Below are positions 1 through 7,920 of a stretch of DNA of 10,683 bases, one piece after another. Every line of letters begins with the position of its first letter. Position 1 is the first letter of the stretch. The notes under the pieces are model-generated. The model made no database searches and was not told where the DNA came from. It worked only from the letters and a program-made list of their open reading frames with translations. Origin of the DNA: an uncultured Clostridia bacterium (GTDB lineage Bacteria > Bacillota > Clostridia > Oscillospirales > Oscillospiraceae); contig CAMOLY010000026.1 of NCBI GenBank assembly GCA_946619065.1, positions 1-10,683 of the forward strand, written 5' to 3'. The position numbers and the translations under genes are program-made.

Positions 1-2416
1 AGGAGGGGAAGTAGGCGGAGCCGCCCACCTTGCCCTCGCCGTTGCCCACCTCGATGAGGTTCAGCACGTCGTCCCGCTTGGCGGTGTAGCCGGCATAGTT
101 GTCGAAGTTGCCGAAGGTGGTGCCGGGGTGGTTGAACTGGGACACCACCGGAACAGGATTGCCGTTTGCATCGAAGGGGATGTCCTTGGTCGCGTTGACA
201 CCGGTGACCTCCGTGCCGCCGCGGGTGGTCTTGGCTTCATCGCCGTTGACGTCCAGACCCTTGTCGGCGTTGTACATCAGATCGTTGTACAGATGCATGC
301 CGGCGTAGCCGGTCTTGTTGTTGAGATCCTTGTTGTTGCGGGAGACCGTGCCGTAGGTGTTGAAGCTGTTGGTGTGGCCGGGGCCGCCGGACCAGGTCAT
401 CTCGTAGCCGTAGAGGCAGATGAAATCGTCCCACTTGTCGTTGTACGCGTGGGCGGTGGCGCGGGCCTCTTCCCACTTGGTCGTGGTGCCGGTCGCGTTC
501 TTGGACAGGGAGGTCAGATCGTAATAGCTGGACGTGGTGGCGGTGGCGGTGGTGTCGAAGTAGTTGGAGTGGTCGGTGACAACCAGGAAATCCATGTTGT
601 CGACCTCGTGCGCATGCTCATACGCGTCCTCCAGCGTACCGGCGCCGTCGGAATACTCCGCGGTATGGGAGTGGACCTGACCGAAGTACAGGGACTCGCC
701 GCCCTCACCGATGAAGAAGTTCCAGTTCCGGGTCACGCGCTTGCCGTCCGCGCGGGTGATTGTGACCGCCAGGCTGTGTTTGCCCTCTGCAAGGTCCTCG
801 GCAGGCGTGTAGACATATTTGCTGTCGGAAACAGTGCCGGTCACAGGGGTCTCATCGAGGATCAGCTCGAAGGTCGGGTTCTCTCCGACGTTGGCGAAGG
901 TGACAGAGATTTCCGGCTTCGTGACCTCGCCGGTGGCGGAATTCGGGGCCGGAGAGACCTCGAGAATCAGCGGCTCATCCAGGATCTCCACCGTCTCGGT
1001 CAGGGTGGGGGTCAGGTTCATCGAGTCGGTCACCTTGATCTCAACGGTCAGGGTCTCATGTCCTTCCAGATCGGAGGCGGGGATCGTGAAGGTGCCGATC
1101 TTGTTGTTGTATTCGGCTGTCGCGGCGACCGCGGAGGACGCGGCGCCGTCGAACCAGTAGCGGACTGTGGTGGCGGTGATCTCGTTGAGGTCGTTCACGG
1201 TGAACTCGACCGGGCAGTCGGCGCCGACCGCGGGAGCCATCGCCTTGCTCAGGAAGATGCTCGGGTTGACCACGTAGCCGCAGTCATACCGATCTTCGAC
1301 CGGAATGAAGTTCATCGCAAAAATCTCCGGGGAACTGGAGTTGTAGGAGTAGCCGGCAAAGAGATCGTTGAAGAACTCAATATAGACCGGGTTGCCCTTC
1401 CAGGAAGCGGTCTTGTTCTTCATCAGCCAGCCACCGGTGATCTGGGAGAGGGTCCACTTCGTGTAGTCGTTCTCCGCGTCCACCAGGATCAGGCTCTCGT
1501 CGTTGACGGTCTTGCCGTTCTCATCCTGATAGTTTTCGGTCATGCCGAGGTACTTGTCGCCGGTTTTGAAGGTGTACTCGTCGCCGGAGATCGAAACCGT
1601 GAAGATCAGACCGCCGTCGCCGATGTTTGCGTAGGGCAGGCTGCCGTCCGGGGCGAGGGTCGCTGCTGCCACAGTCAGATTGGGCTTGGCAGCGTCCGGG
1701 CCGGTGGGCTGGCCGAAGACGCCCTTGGCCGCGTCGTTGTAGATGACGACCTTGGCGCCGTCCTCCGGCAGCGCGCCGGCTTCCTGAATCTTGCCCACCC
1801 GGCCGTCGTCATCCGCGCCGGTCATGGCGAACTTCATCTGGAAGTACTGGGGCGTTGAGGACTTGTAGGACCAGCCGCAGAACTTCTGGCCGCCGTACTG
1901 CTCCAGATAGACGTCGGAGTTGCCGCCCCATTTGTAGTCGGCGTTCATGATGTTGAACGCACCGGTCATGTTGGCCTGGTCCGGCATGATCGTCCACCTG
2001 GAACCGGATTCCGGCGTATCAAGCAGGATCATCTTTTCCGTGCCTTCACTGGTATCCTGGATGGCCAGATACTTTCCGCCCAGGGTGAAGTAGTAGGTGC
2101 CGTCGGCGTTCTTGATGAACTTTACGATGGCGGTGCCGTCGGGGAGCTTTTGAATGCCGTTGCCGTCGGAGGTCAGTTCGACAGCCTTGGAGGCACAGTT
2201 GCCGCCCGTGATGTCATAGCCCATGACATAGCCGGTCTTGCCGTCCGTGCCCGGATTGAAGATGACGCCGTAGCTCATATCGGCAGGGGCCGTGGAGATG
2301 AGCTCCGCGCCGGTGTCCACTGCCACGTCCGCGGCAAGGACAGAAACCGGGAGGATGGAGAGTACCATTGCAAGGACAAGCAGCATTGCAAGAGCTTTTG
2401 TGAAGCGTTTTTTCAT
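1..2416 (-). CDS. Secreted CehA/McbA-family PHP metallohydrolase, 3' end beyond window
   Basis: Partial: 805 codons are visible and the frame runs open off the left edge. The ATG at 2414-2416 is preceded by AGGAGGG at 2423-2429, 6 nt away, which fixes the start. Residues 1-28 are a signal peptide (MKKR, a hydrophobic core, then VLA|AD), so the protein is exported. Residues about 38-200 and 208-375 are two diverged copies of one unassigned module. Residues about 385-575 look like two Ig-like beta domains. A PHP-type metal-dependent hydrolase domain begins near 577, with HSH (H582, H584), SDG (D590), TDHSN (D615, H616), YEMTW (E672), GHTN (H681), FNHPG (H763) and then LIEVGN. This series of ligands matches the CehA/McbA family; the namesakes hydrolyse carbaryl, but the substrate here is unknown and could be a phosphoester. 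A Thr/Ala-rich segment follows TDHSN. Surface anchoring through the missing C-terminus is possible but unseen. It appears to be transcribed alone from its own promoter, downstream of the ftsH terminator. Confidence 0.88.
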   Translation of the reverse strand, partial: MKKRFTKALAMLLVLAMVLSILPVSVLAADVAVDTGAELISTAPADMSYGVIFNPGTDGKTGYVMGYDITGGNCASKAVELTSDGNGIQKLPDGTAIVKFIKNADGTYYFTLGGKYLAIQDTSEGTEKMILLDTPESGSRWTIMPDQANMTGAFNIMNADYKWGGNSDVYLEQYGGQKFCGWSYKSSTPQYFQMKFAMTGADDDGRVGKIQEAGALPEDGAKVVIYNDAAKGVFGQPTGPDAAKPNLTVAAATLAPDGSLPYANIGDGGLIFTVSISGDEYTFKTGDKYLGMTENYQDENGKTVNDESLILVDAENDYTKWTLSQITGGWLMKNKTASWKGNPVYIEFFNDLFAGYSYNSSSPEIFAMNFIPVEDRYDCGYVVNPSIFLSKAMAPAVGADCPVEFTVNDLNEITATTVRYWFDGAASSAVAATAEYNNKIGTFTIPASDLEGHETLTVEIKVTDSMNLTPTLTETVEILDEPLILEVSPAPNSATGEVTKPEISVTFANVGENPTFELILDETPVTGTVSDSKYVYTPAEDLAEGKHSLAVTITRADGKRVTRNWNFFIGEGGESLYFGQVHSHTAEYSDGAGTLEDAYEHAHEVDNMDFLVVTDHSNYFDTTATATTSSYYDLTSLSKNATGTTTKWEEARATAHAYNDKWDDFICLYGYEMTWSGGPGHTNSFNTYGTVSRNNKDLNNKTGYAGMHLYNDLMYNADKGLDVNGDEAKTTRGGTEVTGVNATKDIPFDANGNPVPVVSQFNHPGTTFGNFDNYAGYTAKRDDVLNLIEVGNGEGKVGGSAYFPS

Positions 2417-2490
2417 TGTATGCCCTCCTATTTATTCTTACAGGGGGTTTCCCCTTCATGGGGACGCTTTCCCACCTATAGTTCTATTTC

Positions 2491-2519
2491 AGCATATCAC
2501 ATTTTGCGCGGTTTTTCCA
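2491..2519 (-). promoter_or_regulatory. Probable promoter of the PHP metallohydrolase gene
   Basis: On the minus strand an extended -10 reads TGATATGCT (complement of 2491-2499). With a 17-nt spacer, TGGAAA (complement of 2514-2519) is a 4/6 match to the -35 consensus. The leader would be about 65-70 nt. It contains a small hairpin (CCCC 2451-2454 with GGGG 2460-2463) and ends in the AGGAGGG ribosome binding site. The region is clearly AT-rich against the surrounding genes. No experimental start is available, so this is an inference from motif and spacing. Confidence 0.45.
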
Positions 2520-2549
2520 CCATTATTTTTGAAATTATCCAGCAGATCC

Positions 2550-2640
2550 GCAGTGGCCGCTGCGACGCGAAGCCAAAGCAGCGGCCAGAACCTCGAAAAA
2601 CGCTTCGCGCCATGACCGCTGTGGTCAGCGGCCACTACAA
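2550..2640. repeat. Nested palindromic intergenic element (REP/MITE-like)
   Basis: AGTGGCCGCTG (2552-2562) is perfectly inverted at 2626-2636. Inside it, CGCGAAGC (2566-2573) is perfectly inverted at 2602-2609. The left arm can also pair locally: TGGCCGCTGC (2554-2563) with 2578-2587. The right arm forms its own hairpin, CCGCTG (2616-2621) with CAGCGG (2626-2631) around TGGT. The stretch is GC-rich inside an AT-rich intergenic region and lies between the ftsH terminator and the promoter of the PHP gene. No ORF or transposase is visible. The form is that of a dispersed palindromic repeat, but only one copy is in the window, so repetition in the genome is unproven. Confidence 0.5.
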
Positions 2641-2683
2641 TGTGGGGACGACGGAACAGATATCATTCTTTTTGAAAAGCTGC

Positions 2684-2720
2684 AAAAAGCAGCTCCGCGA
2701 AATCTCTTTCACGGAGCTGC
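2684..2720 (-). terminator. Intrinsic terminator after ftsH (operon end)
   Basis: In the minus direction a 9-bp perfect stem pairs 2712-2720 with 2689-2697. It extends past one A.C mismatch into four more pairs (GAAA/TTTC) around a 4-nt loop, and is followed by five T residues (complement of 2684-2688). It starts 14 nt after the ftsH stop codon. There is no T tract on the other side, so it works for the minus strand. An alternative overlapping hairpin, AGCTGC-TTTTT-GCAGCT (complement of 2678-2694), is also possible. Confidence 0.85.
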
Positions 2721-2734
2721 CCTGTCGTTTTCGG

Positions 2735-4684
2735 TTATGCCTCATCCTCCGGAGCCTGGGCCGGCGTTTCCGGCGCGGCTTTCTCAGCCGCTTCCGCCTG
2801 CTGCTTCTCCAGCTCGGCAAAGCGGTCGAAGATGGACTCGGATTCCGCCTCGGGAATCGGCTTGCCTTCCATGCAGGCGTCAAACTGGCGGCGGGTCATG
2901 GTGTCATGGGTCAGCAGATAGCCTGCCACAGCCTCCAGCTTGTCGTCATGCTCGGTCAGGATGGCCCTGCAGCGGTCATAGGATGCGTCAATGATCGTGC
3001 GGACCTCGTCATCGATGATGCCGGCGGTCTCCTCGGAATAGGGACGGGTGCGGCCCATGCTCATGCCGATGAAGACCTCGCTGTCGTCGCCGTAGCGGAC
3101 GGTGCCCAGCTTGTCGGACATGCCGTAGCGGGTCACCATCTCATGGGCAATCTGCGTGGCCTGCTGAATGTCGGCGGAGGCGCCGGTGGAGATGTCCTCC
3201 ATTTTCAGCGACTCGGCGACCCGGCCGCCGAGAGAAGCGACGATATCCTCAAGCATCTCGCCGCGGCTGACGTCGTCCTGATCCTCCTCGGGGAGGAACA
3301 TTGTCAGGCCGCCTGTGGGACCGCGGGGAATGACCGTGATCATCTGCACCGGGGCGTGGTGGGGCAGATACCAGGCTGCCACCGCATGACCGGCCTCGTG
3401 GTAGGCAGTCAGCTTGCGGGTGCGCTCGGAGATCTTCCTGCTCACCTTCTTCGGTCCTGCAATCACCTTCAGAAGTCCCTCCTCCAGGTCCTCCATCAGG
3501 ATGCAGGGGCGGTTTGCGCGGCCTGCCAGCAGGGCAGCCTCGTTGAGCAGGTTTTCCAGGTCCGCGCCGGTCATGCCGACCGTGGCACGGGCGACCACAT
3601 GCAGGTCCACCGTATCGGCCAGAGGCTTGCCCTTGGAATGAACCTTGAGGATCTCCTCGCGGCCCTTGCAGTCCGGCTTGCCGATATAAATCTGGCGGTC
3701 AAAGCGGCCCGGACGCAGCAGGGCGGGATCGAGAATGTCCTTGCGGTTGGTGGCAGCCATCACGATGACGCCGGTGTTGCCGGTGAAGCCGTCCATCTCA
3801 ACCAGCAGCTGGTTCAGCGTCTGCTCGCGCTCGTCGTGTCCGCCGCCGAGGCCGGAGCCTCTGTGGCGGCCGATCGCGTCGATCTCGTCGATGAAGACAA
3901 TCGCGGGCGCCATCTTCTTGGCCTGGTCAAAGAGGTCGCGGACACGGCCCGCGCCGACGCCCACATAGAGCTCCAGGAAGTCGGAGCCGGAGATGGACAG
4001 GAACTGCACGTTCGCTTCGTTTGCGACCGCCTTTGCCAGCATCGTCTTGCCGGTGCCCGGAGGGCCGACCAGCAAAACGCCCTTCGGAACCTTCGCGCCC
4101 AGCTTGTTGAAGCGGTTGGGGTCGCGGAGGAAGTCCACAATCTCCTGCAGCTCGGCCTTCTCCTCTTCGCAGCCGGCCACATCCGCAAACGTCACGCGGC
4201 GGTCCGGCTTGCCGATCCGGGCGTTGGCCCTGCTGAACTTCATCGCCGACGCTCCTCCGCCCATGCGGTTCATCAGGAACATCATGATCACAATGAAGAC
4301 CACGCCGACAATCAGCATCGGCAGCAGACTTGTCAGGAGCCAGGAGCCCTGCGACTCGGGCAGAACGTCGTATTCCACAAGCTTGCCGCTCTCGAGCTGC
4401 TCGGAAATCGTCTGACCGAGATCGGAATAGAACAGATTGAAGTCCGGCAGCTTGTACTCGAGCTTCGTCTCGTCGCGGAAGGGCTCGCGGAGCTTCATTG
4501 TCAGCGTATCGTCGTCAATGGAGAAGGACTCGACCTGCTCCTTGCGGAACAGCTCAATGACCTCCGAATACTTGAGCTCCACGCTGTTTGAGGCGCTGAA
4601 CAGCTTCACAAGCGTAAAAATCATGGCGGCAAACAGAATCAAATAGAGAATTGCTGCGCCGCGCCTGGGTTGCGCTTTCTTCAT
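2735..4684 (-). CDS. ftsH: ATP-dependent zinc metalloprotease FtsH
   Basis: Membrane-anchored AAA+ protease that forms hexamers and degrades misfolded membrane proteins and selected regulators. It has 649 residues, a normal length. TM1 is about residues 10-29, followed by an extracytoplasmic domain at about 30-115 and TM2 at about 116-138. The AAA+ module has Walker A GPPGTGKT (207-214), pore motif YVG (240-242), Walker B VFIDEID (263-269) and the second region of homology with RPGRFDR (324-330) carrying the arginine fingers. The protease domain has the zinc motif HEAGH (429-433; catalytic E430), and Asp505 in GASAD is the likely third zinc ligand. All key residues are present. The tail from about 622 is Ala/Glu/Pro-rich and probably disordered. 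The start ATG lies 11 nt after tilS; the tilS stop TGA overlaps the GAGGAAAAGG leader, which suggests coupled translation. hprT, often found between tilS and ftsH in Firmicutes, is absent. Confidence 0.97.
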   Translation of the reverse strand: MKKAQPRRGAAILYLILFAAMIFTLVKLFSASNSVELKYSEVIELFRKEQVESFSIDDDTLTMKLREPFRDETKLEYKLPDFNLFYSDLGQTISEQLESGKLVEYDVLPESQGSWLLTSLLPMLIVGVVFIVIMMFLMNRMGGGASAMKFSRANARIGKPDRRVTFADVAGCEEEKAELQEIVDFLRDPNRFNKLGAKVPKGVLLVGPPGTGKTMLAKAVANEANVQFLSISGSDFLELYVGVGAGRVRDLFDQAKKMAPAIVFIDEIDAIGRHRGSGLGGGHDEREQTLNQLLVEMDGFTGNTGVIVMAATNRKDILDPALLRPGRFDRQIYIGKPDCKGREEILKVHSKGKPLADTVDLHVVARATVGMTGADLENLLNEAALLAGRANRPCILMEDLEEGLLKVIAGPKKVSRKISERTRKLTAYHEAGHAVAAWYLPHHAPVQMITVIPRGPTGGLTMFLPEEDQDDVSRGEMLEDIVASLGGRVAESLKMEDISTGASADIQQATQIAHEMVTRYGMSDKLGTVRYGDDSEVFIGMSMGRTRPYSEETAGIIDDEVRTIIDASYDRCRAILTEHDDKLEAVAGYLLTHDTMTRRQFDACMEGKPIPEAESESIFDRFAELEKQQAEAAEKAAPETPAQAPEDEA

Positions 4685-4695
4685 TCACCTTTTCC

Positions 4696-6051
4696 TCACT
4701 TACCGGCATCCGCAGACGCCTCATACTGAAACAGCAGCGCCTCATCTCCCGGCGCCGCGCAAAATGCGGGGTTCAGCCCCAGACCGAACACCGCGACCAC
4801 CTCGTCACCCAGCAGCAGAACGGGCAGACGTCCACGCCGGGAAACGGGGATCTTTCGATCGATCATCAGGGCCTTGACGGTCTTGGTACCGCCAGCGAGC
4901 GTCAGACGGTCGCCCGGGCGTCTGCCCCGCGCCATCCAGCCGCGCTTTGTTATCATATCACACTTTACCGCAAATATGGTAAGGTTTTTTTGACAGGAAT
5001 CTAAACTTTTTGTAACGAAACAGGAAATTGTCCCCCCGCCGCCGGGAAGAACCGTCGTTCCGGGTACCTTCAGCGGGCAGGGCGGGATGGAATCGGCCGG
5101 AGCGGCCGGGTGCAGCAGAAGTCTGTCATAGCTCCGGCAGATCCGGACGCCGCCGGGAAGGACCCTGCTTGCCGAGGGGTTCCGGCTGCGCAGCAGGTCT
5201 TCCAACTCGCTGACCCGGCGCTCGGACGGGTTCTCCTGGCCCAACTCCTCCAGCGCGGCGCACAGGACCCGGCGGCGCAGCACAGGGTCCAGCTCCAGCA
5301 GCGCCGGGACGGCGTAACCGCCCGGAACCCGGCAGCGCTCCGCCGCGGAGGCGGCAAGGGTGGCAAGATAATGATCTTCCGCCCGGATCAGGCGCATTGT
5401 CCGCCCCGCAGCCTCGTCAAAGCGTGGATTTTCTTCCCGCAGAAGCGGTACAACCCGGTGGCGGATCCGATTGCGCAGACAGTCGTCTCCCGCGTTGCTG
5501 CTGTCCTCGACGTGGGGAATGCCGTTTTCCTCCAGATACGCCAGAACCGCACCGTGCCGCACGCAGAGCAGCGGACGGATCAATCGGCCCCGGGTGGGCG
5601 GGATTCCTCCGAGCCCCCGCGGTCCGGTTCCCCGGAGCAGGTGGAGCAGGAGCGTCTCGGCGTTGTCGTCGAGATTGTGGGCCGTGGCGATCTTCCCGGG
5701 CGCGGTCTGCTCCAAAAAGCGGTAGCGCAGCTCCCGCGCGGCCGTTTCCAGGCTCTTGCCGGTCTGCGCGGCAAAGGCTGCGGCGTCTCCCCTGCCAACG
5801 GTCAGCGGGATTTCCCATTGGGCGCAGAGGGATCTGCAGAAGGCCTCGTCACGGTCGGCCTCCTCCCCCCGCAAGCCGTGGTGAAAGTGGGCGGCGCGGA
5901 GCGTGATGCCCAGCTCCTGCCGCAGCGCCCGCAGCACGGCCAGCAGTGCGGTCGAATCCGCGCCCCCGGAGAAGGCGACGGTTACATCGTCGCCAGGAGC
6001 AGTCATTTCGTTTTCCCGGAGACAGGCAAGGACGGTTGATACCAGATTCAT
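4696..6051 (-). CDS. tilS: tRNA(Ile)-lysidine synthase TilS
   Basis: Cytoplasmic ATP-dependent enzyme that converts C34 of tRNA-Ile(CAU) to lysidine, switching it from Met to Ile and from AUG to AUA decoding. It has 451 residues, typical of the long form. The N-terminal PP-loop ATPase domain has SGGADS (28-33), AHFHHGLRGEEAD (54-66), the family signature ATAHNLDDNAET (122-133), HLLRGTGPRGLGGI (137-150) and LRNRIRH (192-198). A helical substrate-binding region spans about 210-315. The C-terminal TilS domain is at about 372-430, with RRPGDRL, then KTVKALMIDRKIP and VFGLG. The linker at 345-370 is encoded by unusually AT-rich DNA. The chosen ATG at 6049-6051 has no clear Shine-Dalgarno sequence; it follows the dnaB stop by 33 nt. 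Met16 would cut into the residues just before the PP-loop, so the first Met is preferred. Confidence 0.95.
   Translation of the reverse strand: MNLVSTVLACLRENEMTAPGDDVTVAFSGGADSTALLAVLRALRQELGITLRAAHFHHGLRGEEADRDEAFCRSLCAQWEIPLTVGRGDAAAFAAQTGKSLETAARELRYRFLEQTAPGKIATAHNLDDNAETLLLHLLRGTGPRGLGGIPPTRGRLIRPLLCVRHGAVLAYLEENGIPHVEDSSNAGDDCLRNRIRHRVVPLLREENPRFDEAAGRTMRLIRAEDHYLATLAASAAERCRVPGGYAVPALLELDPVLRRRVLCAALEELGQENPSERRVSELEDLLRSRNPSASRVLPGGVRICRSYDRLLLHPAAPADSIPPCPLKVPGTTVLPGGGGTISCFVTKSLDSCQKNLTIFAVKCDMITKRGWMARGRRPGDRLTLAGGTKTVKALMIDRKIPVSRRGRLPVLLLGDEVVAVFGLGLNPAFCAAPGDEALLFQYEASADAGK
4952..4982 (-). promoter_or_regulatory. Possible internal promoter for ftsH inside tilS
   Basis: A markedly AT-rich stretch of tilS (about 4950-5020) holds an extended -10, TGATATGAT (complement of 4952-4960). 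Upstream, TTACCA (complement of 4977-4982) matches the -35 consensus at 4/6 but at a long 19-nt spacing. The -10 closely resembles the TGATATGCT of the PHP gene promoter. It lies about 270 bp upstream of the ftsH start, so it could give ftsH expression independent of the operon. The AT content could equally reflect the coding of a variable linker in TilS. Confidence 0.3.
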
Positions 6052-6084
6052 TGTATTCTGTCCATGACGCGGCCCATGCCGGCG

Positions 6085-7434
6085 TTATTGCTCGGTATGG
6101 ATCGTGTCCAGATCGGAGAAGGTGAAGAACTGCGGCAGCCACGAGACCTTGACGGTGCCGGGTTCGCCGTGACGGTTTTTCGCCACGATGCACTCGCAGA
6201 TGTTCTTCTCCTCGGTGTTCGGATTGTAATAGTCATCCCGGTAGAGCAGGATGACCTGGTCCGCGTCCTGCTCGATGGCGCCGGATTCGCGGAGGTCTGA
6301 GAGCATCGGCCGTTTATCCGTTCTTCCTTCGGCCGCACGGGAGAGCTGGCTCAGGCAGATGACCGGGACGTTCAGCTCCTTGGCCATGATCTTCAGAGAC
6401 CGGGAGATTTCGCCCACGATCTGCACGCGGTTTTCGCCCTTGCTCGAGCCGCCGGCGCCGGTCATCAACTGCAGATAGTCGACGACGATCAGGCCGAGAT
6501 TGTCCAGACGGCGGCAGAGAGAATTCATCTCGGCGACCGTGATGGCCGGATTGTCGTCCACCCGGATATCGGTTTTGGACAGGGCTGCAGCGGCCACACC
6601 GACCTTTTCCCAGTCATCCAGTTCCAGCTTGCCGGTGATCAGCTTGTTGGCGTCCACAAAGCTCTCGTTGGCCAGCAGCCGCGTGCCGAGCTGCTCCCGG
6701 GACATCTCAAGGCTGAAGAAGGCGACGGTTTTCCCGGTCTTCTTTGCCACGTTGGAGACCATATTCAGGGCAATCGTGGTCTTGCCCATGCCGGGGCGGG
6801 CCGCAACGATGATCAGGTCCGAGTTGTTCAGGCCGTTGATTTTCCGGTCCAGCGCCCGCAGACCGGTGGAATGGCCCGGGAACTCGCTGCTGGACTTTGA
6901 CAGCTCATAGAGATGGGTGAAAAGGCGCGACATCACGGTGCCGATCCGCTCCAGGGCTTCGTCCGCGTTGCCGCGGCTGATCGAGAAGATTCTCCGCTCG
7001 GCGTTGGTCAGAATATCGCTCGTCGTGCCCTCTCCGCGGAAGACGTCGCCGTTGATGTCATCGGCGGCCTTCGAGAGGCTGCGCAGGATTGCCTTGTCGC
7101 GGACGATGTCCGCGTAATAGCGGACGTTTGCCGCGGTGGGGGTGATCTCCATCAGCTGGCGGAGATAGGCCGGCGTCGCCTGCGCGTCGTAGTATCCGTT
7201 TTGCTTGAGCTGATCGATGACCGTCACCAGGTCCACCGCCTGACCGAAGTTGAACATCAGGTAGATGGTCTCATAGAGCTCCTGGTTCTGCTTGAGAAAA
7301 AAGTCCTCCGGCCGCAGAATCCCGACGACCTCGCTCACGCAGCGGCTGTCGATCAGCATGGCGCCAAGCACCGCCTGCTCCGCCTCCAGAGACTGGGGCG
7401 GCTGGCGGTTCAGAATGTCATCGTATTCCGGCAT
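6085..7434 (-). CDS. dnaB: Replicative DNA helicase DnaB
   Basis: Hexameric 5'-3' helicase of the replication fork (called DnaC in Bacillus subtilis). It has 449 residues from the chosen start. The N-terminal DnaB domain (about 10-105) begins with PPQSLEAEQAVLGAML, which mediates hexamer and primase contacts. The RecA-like ATPase domain has Walker A ARPGMGKTT (212-220), FFSLEMS (239-245), Walker B LIVVDYLQLM (315-324), SQLSR (362-366), RESGAIEQDAD (382-392) and KNRHG (419-423). It is complete, and no intein or frameshift is visible. The frame could be extended upstream to 7461, but that would overlap rplI. The ATG at 7432-7434 has GAGG 5 nt upstream, and this site overlaps the rplI stop codon, so I chose it. 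The gap to rplI is 7 nt, and tilS follows 33 nt downstream. rplI-dnaB adjacency is a well-known Firmicute arrangement. Confidence 0.97.
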   Translation of the reverse strand: MPEYDDILNRQPPQSLEAEQAVLGAMLIDSRCVSEVVGILRPEDFFLKQNQELYETIYLMFNFGQAVDLVTVIDQLKQNGYYDAQATPAYLRQLMEITPTAANVRYYADIVRDKAILRSLSKAADDINGDVFRGEGTTSDILTNAERRIFSISRGNADEALERIGTVMSRLFTHLYELSKSSSEFPGHSTGLRALDRKINGLNNSDLIIVAARPGMGKTTIALNMVSNVAKKTGKTVAFFSLEMSREQLGTRLLANESFVDANKLITGKLELDDWEKVGVAAAALSKTDIRVDDNPAITVAEMNSLCRRLDNLGLIVVDYLQLMTGAGGSSKGENRVQIVGEISRSLKIMAKELNVPVICLSQLSRAAEGRTDKRPMLSDLRESGAIEQDADQVILLYRDDYYNPNTEEKNICECIVAKNRHGEPGTVKVSWLPQFFTFSDLDTIHTEQ

Positions 7435-7439
7435 GGCCG

Positions 7440-7443
7440 CCTC
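7440..7443 (-). promoter_or_regulatory. Ribosome binding site that sets the dnaB start
   Basis: GAGG on the minus strand lies 5 nt upstream of the ATG at 7432-7434 and overlaps the rplI stop codon TGA (complement of 7442-7444). It supports the shorter dnaB start over the upstream in-frame ATG and suggests re-initiation by ribosomes finishing rplI. Confidence 0.65.
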
Positions 7444-7885
7444 ATTTCTCCTGAACGTCAAGCTTCAGCGGCGCGCTGATCTCATAGCCCAGCTTGCACT
7501 TCACGGTATACTGGCCCACCGTCTTGATCGGCTCCTCGATCAGGATTCTGCGCTTGTCCAGATCATAGCCCTGCTCCTTCAGCGCGTCGGAGACCTCCTG
7601 GCTGGTGACCGAGCCGAAGAGCCGGCCCGCGCCGCCGCCCTTGGCAAAGATCTTCAGCGTCATCCCGCGGAGCTTTGCCGCCAGGGCGGTGGCTTCCTCG
7701 CGCTGACGCTGCTCTTTTTCCTGTCTGGCCTTGTCGTTCATTTTCATCGTGTTCACATTGTCCGCCGTGGCTTCGATCGCCATCTTGCGGGGAAAGAGAA
7801 AGTTCCGGGCAAAGCCGTCGGAAACCTCGACGAGCTGGCCCTTCTTTCCCTGGCCGCGCACGTCCTGCAGCAGAATAACCTTCAT
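7442..7885 (-). CDS. rplI: 50S ribosomal protein L9
   Basis: Large-subunit ribosomal protein that binds 23S rRNA near the L1 stalk base and helps keep the reading frame. It has 147 residues, the usual size. The N-terminal domain shows the signature MKVILLQDVRGQGKKG, then VEVSDGFARNFLFPRKMA (residues 1-39). A charged helix (about 45-75, with KARQEKEQRQREE) joins it to the C-terminal domain with RLFGSVTSQEVSDAL and EEPIKTVGQYTVKCKLGYE. A GTG three codons upstream (7892-7894) is in frame, but the ATG at 7883-7885 gives the conserved MKVILL start and has AAAGGAG 8 nt upstream. It lies 35 nt after gdpP and 7 nt before dnaB. Confidence 0.98.
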   Translation of the reverse strand: MKVILLQDVRGQGKKGQLVEVSDGFARNFLFPRKMAIEATADNVNTMKMNDKARQEKEQRQREEATALAAKLRGMTLKIFAKGGGAGRLFGSVTSQEVSDALKEQGYDLDKRRILIEEPIKTVGQYTVKCKLGYEISAPLKLDVQEK

Positions 7886-7893
7886 GTAAAGCA

Positions 7894-7900
7894 CTCCTTT
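7894..7900 (-). promoter_or_regulatory. Ribosome binding site that sets the rplI start
   Basis: AAAGGAG on the minus strand lies 8 nt before the ATG at 7883-7885. The alternative in-frame GTG would overlap this site, which rules it out in favour of the ATG. Confidence 0.75.
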
Positions 7901-7920
7901 CGGTGTTGCGTAAGCGTTTC

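Noticed and set aside
128..1858. Long plus-strand open frame of 576 codons antisense to the PHP gene
   Set aside because: The translation is a low-complexity run of Gly, Val, Arg and Asp with no domain, and no ribosome binding site is seen. It is the expected shadow of a GC-rich gene, while the minus strand gives clear motifs.
2150..4591. Plus-strand open frame of 813 codons across the PHP gene start, the intergenic region and ftsH
   Set aside because: It runs through a promoter, a palindrome and a terminator of the other strand and then mirrors ftsH. It shows no recognisable domain, and the minus strand encodes a textbook FtsH.
4965..4990. Plus-strand hairpin plus T run (TTACC/GGTAA then TTTTTTT) as an antisense terminator
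   Set aside because: The stem is only five AT-rich pairs with an 8-nt loop, and no plus-strand gene is upstream to need it.
5110..6039. Plus-strand open frames opposite tilS
   Set aside because: Arg/Pro/Gly/Gln-rich translations without domains; tilS on the minus strand has all family signatures.
7435..7461. Longer dnaB start at 7461
   Set aside because: It would overlap rplI by 20 nt and adds nine residues outside the conserved start; the ATG at 7432-7434 has a GAGG at 5 nt.
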